DNA from: Gammaproteobacteria bacterium
Lineage (GTDB): Bacteria > Pseudomonadota > Gammaproteobacteria > Pseudomonadales > Pseudomonadaceae
Reading direction: 5' to 3'
DNA length: 7,188 bases
Assembly: GCA_012513235.1 (NCBI GenBank)
Contig: JAAZCO010000221.1
Span: 1 to 7,188 of the forward strand
The notes below the pieces were generated by a model. The model was not told the DNA's origin, made no database searches, and saw only the letters and a program-made list of their open reading frames with translations. Below, piece after piece: positions 6,565 through 7,188 of this stretch (positions are counted from its first letter, which is position 1; every line of letters starts with the position of its first letter). A program made the translations under genes and the position numbers.

Positions 6565-6617
6565 TCTTTAGCTGTCTAGCATCGCAACATCGCTGCAATC
6601 TCTAGCTGTTATTGCAG
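6563..6617. repeat. Direct repeat pair and inverted repeat in the recQ/UPF0149 divergent promoter region
   Basis: AATCTTTAGCTGT (6563-6575) and AATCTCTAGCTGT (6597-6609) are direct repeats matching at 12 of 13 positions, 34 bases apart start to start. The second copy is embedded in a perfect 7-bp inverted repeat, CTGCAAT (6593-6599) and ATTGCAG (6611-6617), separated by 11 bases. Between them CATCGC occurs twice, eight bases apart (6580, 6588). The first direct repeat touches the recQ -35 element and the second lies where a -35 for the rightward gene would fall. This makes them candidate operator sites; binding is inference. Confidence 0.45.
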
Positions 6618-6625
6618 AGCTGGAC

Positions 6626-6631
6626 TACAAT
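6626..6631 (+). promoter_or_regulatory. Candidate -10 element for the UPF0149 gene
   Basis: TACAAT matches the -10 consensus at five of six positions and lies about 33 bases upstream of the ATG at 6664. No good -35 hexamer is present at 16-18 bases upstream; that interval instead holds the second direct repeat and the loop of the inverted repeat. The promoter may depend on an activator or simply be weak. Confidence 0.35.
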
Positions 6632-6663
6632 CAAGTCTTAATTCTCTAAAATGGTAATCACGC

Positions 6664-7188
6664 ATGTCCCTCGCCGACCAACAGACCCGCCTGCAAGCTT
6701 TCCTCGATGCTGACGAACTGCACGACGAGGCGCTTGATTATATTGCTGCCCACGGTTATCTCACCGCCTTGTCGATTTGTCCTGACGTGGTGCCTGCTGA
6801 AGAGTGGATCGCAGAGTTGTTTGCTGAGCCGCCGCATTATCGTGATGCAACAGAAGAAGCTGATATTACCGCTGGTTTGTTGCACCTTAAAGCGCATATC
6901 CAACGCCAGCTGGCCAGTGATGATGATATGGAGCTGCCCTGCGATTTGGATCTGGGTGAAGAACCGGATGCTTCTGATTTGCGCGGTTGGTGTATCGGCT
7001 TTATGGAAGGCGTGTTCTTGCGCGAAGAAGTGTGGTTTGAAGACGCAGAAGACGAAGTCAGTGAGTTGCTGTTGCCTATTATGGTGGCCTCAGGCTTATT
7101 TGATGAGCAGCCTGACTTTGCTGAAATCGCTAAAGACTATGATTTAGTCGACAGCATGATTGATCAGATTCCTGAAGTGCTCACTGCG
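6664..7188 (+). CDS. UPF0149 (YecA/YgfB family) protein, 3'-truncated by window edge
   Basis: The frame is open from ATG 6664 to the window end, giving 175 residues without a stop; the family is usually about 180-195 residues, so little is missing. The sequence is acidic and mostly helical, as in the UPF0149 family. Family features are the early YIAAHGYLTALSICPDVVPAEEWIAELF segment (about 26-53) and the GWCIGFMEG motif (108-116). The middle (about 85-105) is rich in aspartate and glutamate. No SEC-C zinc motif is seen in the part present. The molecular role of most members is unclear; a distinct Pseudomonas paralogue, YgfB, affects ampDh3 expression, but I would not transfer that function here. 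The ATG has no evident Shine-Dalgarno sequence, and nearby ATG 6651 is in another frame that stops quickly. It is divergent from recQ, an adjacency I recall from other pseudomonads. Confidence 0.85.
   Translation, partial: MSLADQQTRLQAFLDADELHDEALDYIAAHGYLTALSICPDVVPAEEWIAELFAEPPHYRDATEEADITAGLLHLKAHIQRQLASDDDMELPCDLDLGEEPDASDLRGWCIGFMEGVFLREEVWFEDAEDEVSELLLPIMVASGLFDEQPDFAEIAKDYDLVDSMIDQIPEVLTA

Noticed and set aside
6511..6663. LexA (SOS) box controlling recQ
   Set aside because: CTGT occurs, but no CTGT-N8-ACAG spacing is present on either strand.
6707..7147. 146-codon plus-strand frame overlapping the UPF0149 gene
   Set aside because: It is a +1 shadow of the UPF0149 frame, whose translation has clear family motifs and runs through the whole region.

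Overview
The window reads as ordinary chromosomal DNA from a gammaproteobacterium of the Pseudomonas lineage. RibH, NusB, NrdR, RibD and RecQ all resemble their Pseudomonas counterparts closely. By eye the base composition is near balanced, clearly lower in GC than typical Pseudomonas, so a low-GC relative (Thiopseudomonas/Denitrificimonas-like) is a reasonable guess. That genus assignment is inference only. I see no transposase, integrase, phage gene, CRISPR array, tRNA or rRNA.

Left part (1-2467, + strand): a tight cluster of ribH (its first few codons lie outside the window), nusB, thiL and pgpA. ribH and nusB overlap at a GTGA junction. nusB and thiL are separated by 45 bases almost entirely taken up by a strong potential hairpin. 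pgpA starts 11 bases after thiL. The products make the riboflavin precursor lumazine, promote rRNA antitermination, make thiamine diphosphate and dephosphorylate phosphatidylglycerophosphate.

Middle (2468-4365): a 201-base non-coding gap with a small terminator-like hairpin and several dyads, then nrdR and ribD with an ATGA overlap. nrdR encodes the Zn-ribbon/ATP-cone repressor of ribonucleotide reductase genes, and ribD the bifunctional riboflavin deaminase/reductase. In the arrangement I know from Pseudomonas and many relatives, nrdR-ribD lies upstream of ribH-nusB-thiL-pgpA, with ribC and ribBA between. Here nrdR-ribD sits downstream of pgpA and no ribC or ribBA is visible, so the cluster has been rearranged. 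A perfect 13-bp inverted repeat between the convergent ribD and recQ genes probably serves as their shared terminator.

Right part (4366-7188): recQ on the minus strand encodes a full-length RecQ helicase with an extra C-terminal region. It is divergent from an UPF0149 (YecA/YgfB family) gene that runs off the right end. The 153-base divergent promoter region has a good recQ promoter, a 13-base near-perfect direct repeat and a 7-bp inverted repeat.

No wholly new system is evident. The observations most worth following are the permuted rib/nus cluster, the hairpin at the thiL start, the structured leader before nrdR, and a gapped sequence motif shared by the nrdR and recQ/UPF0149 upstream regions.
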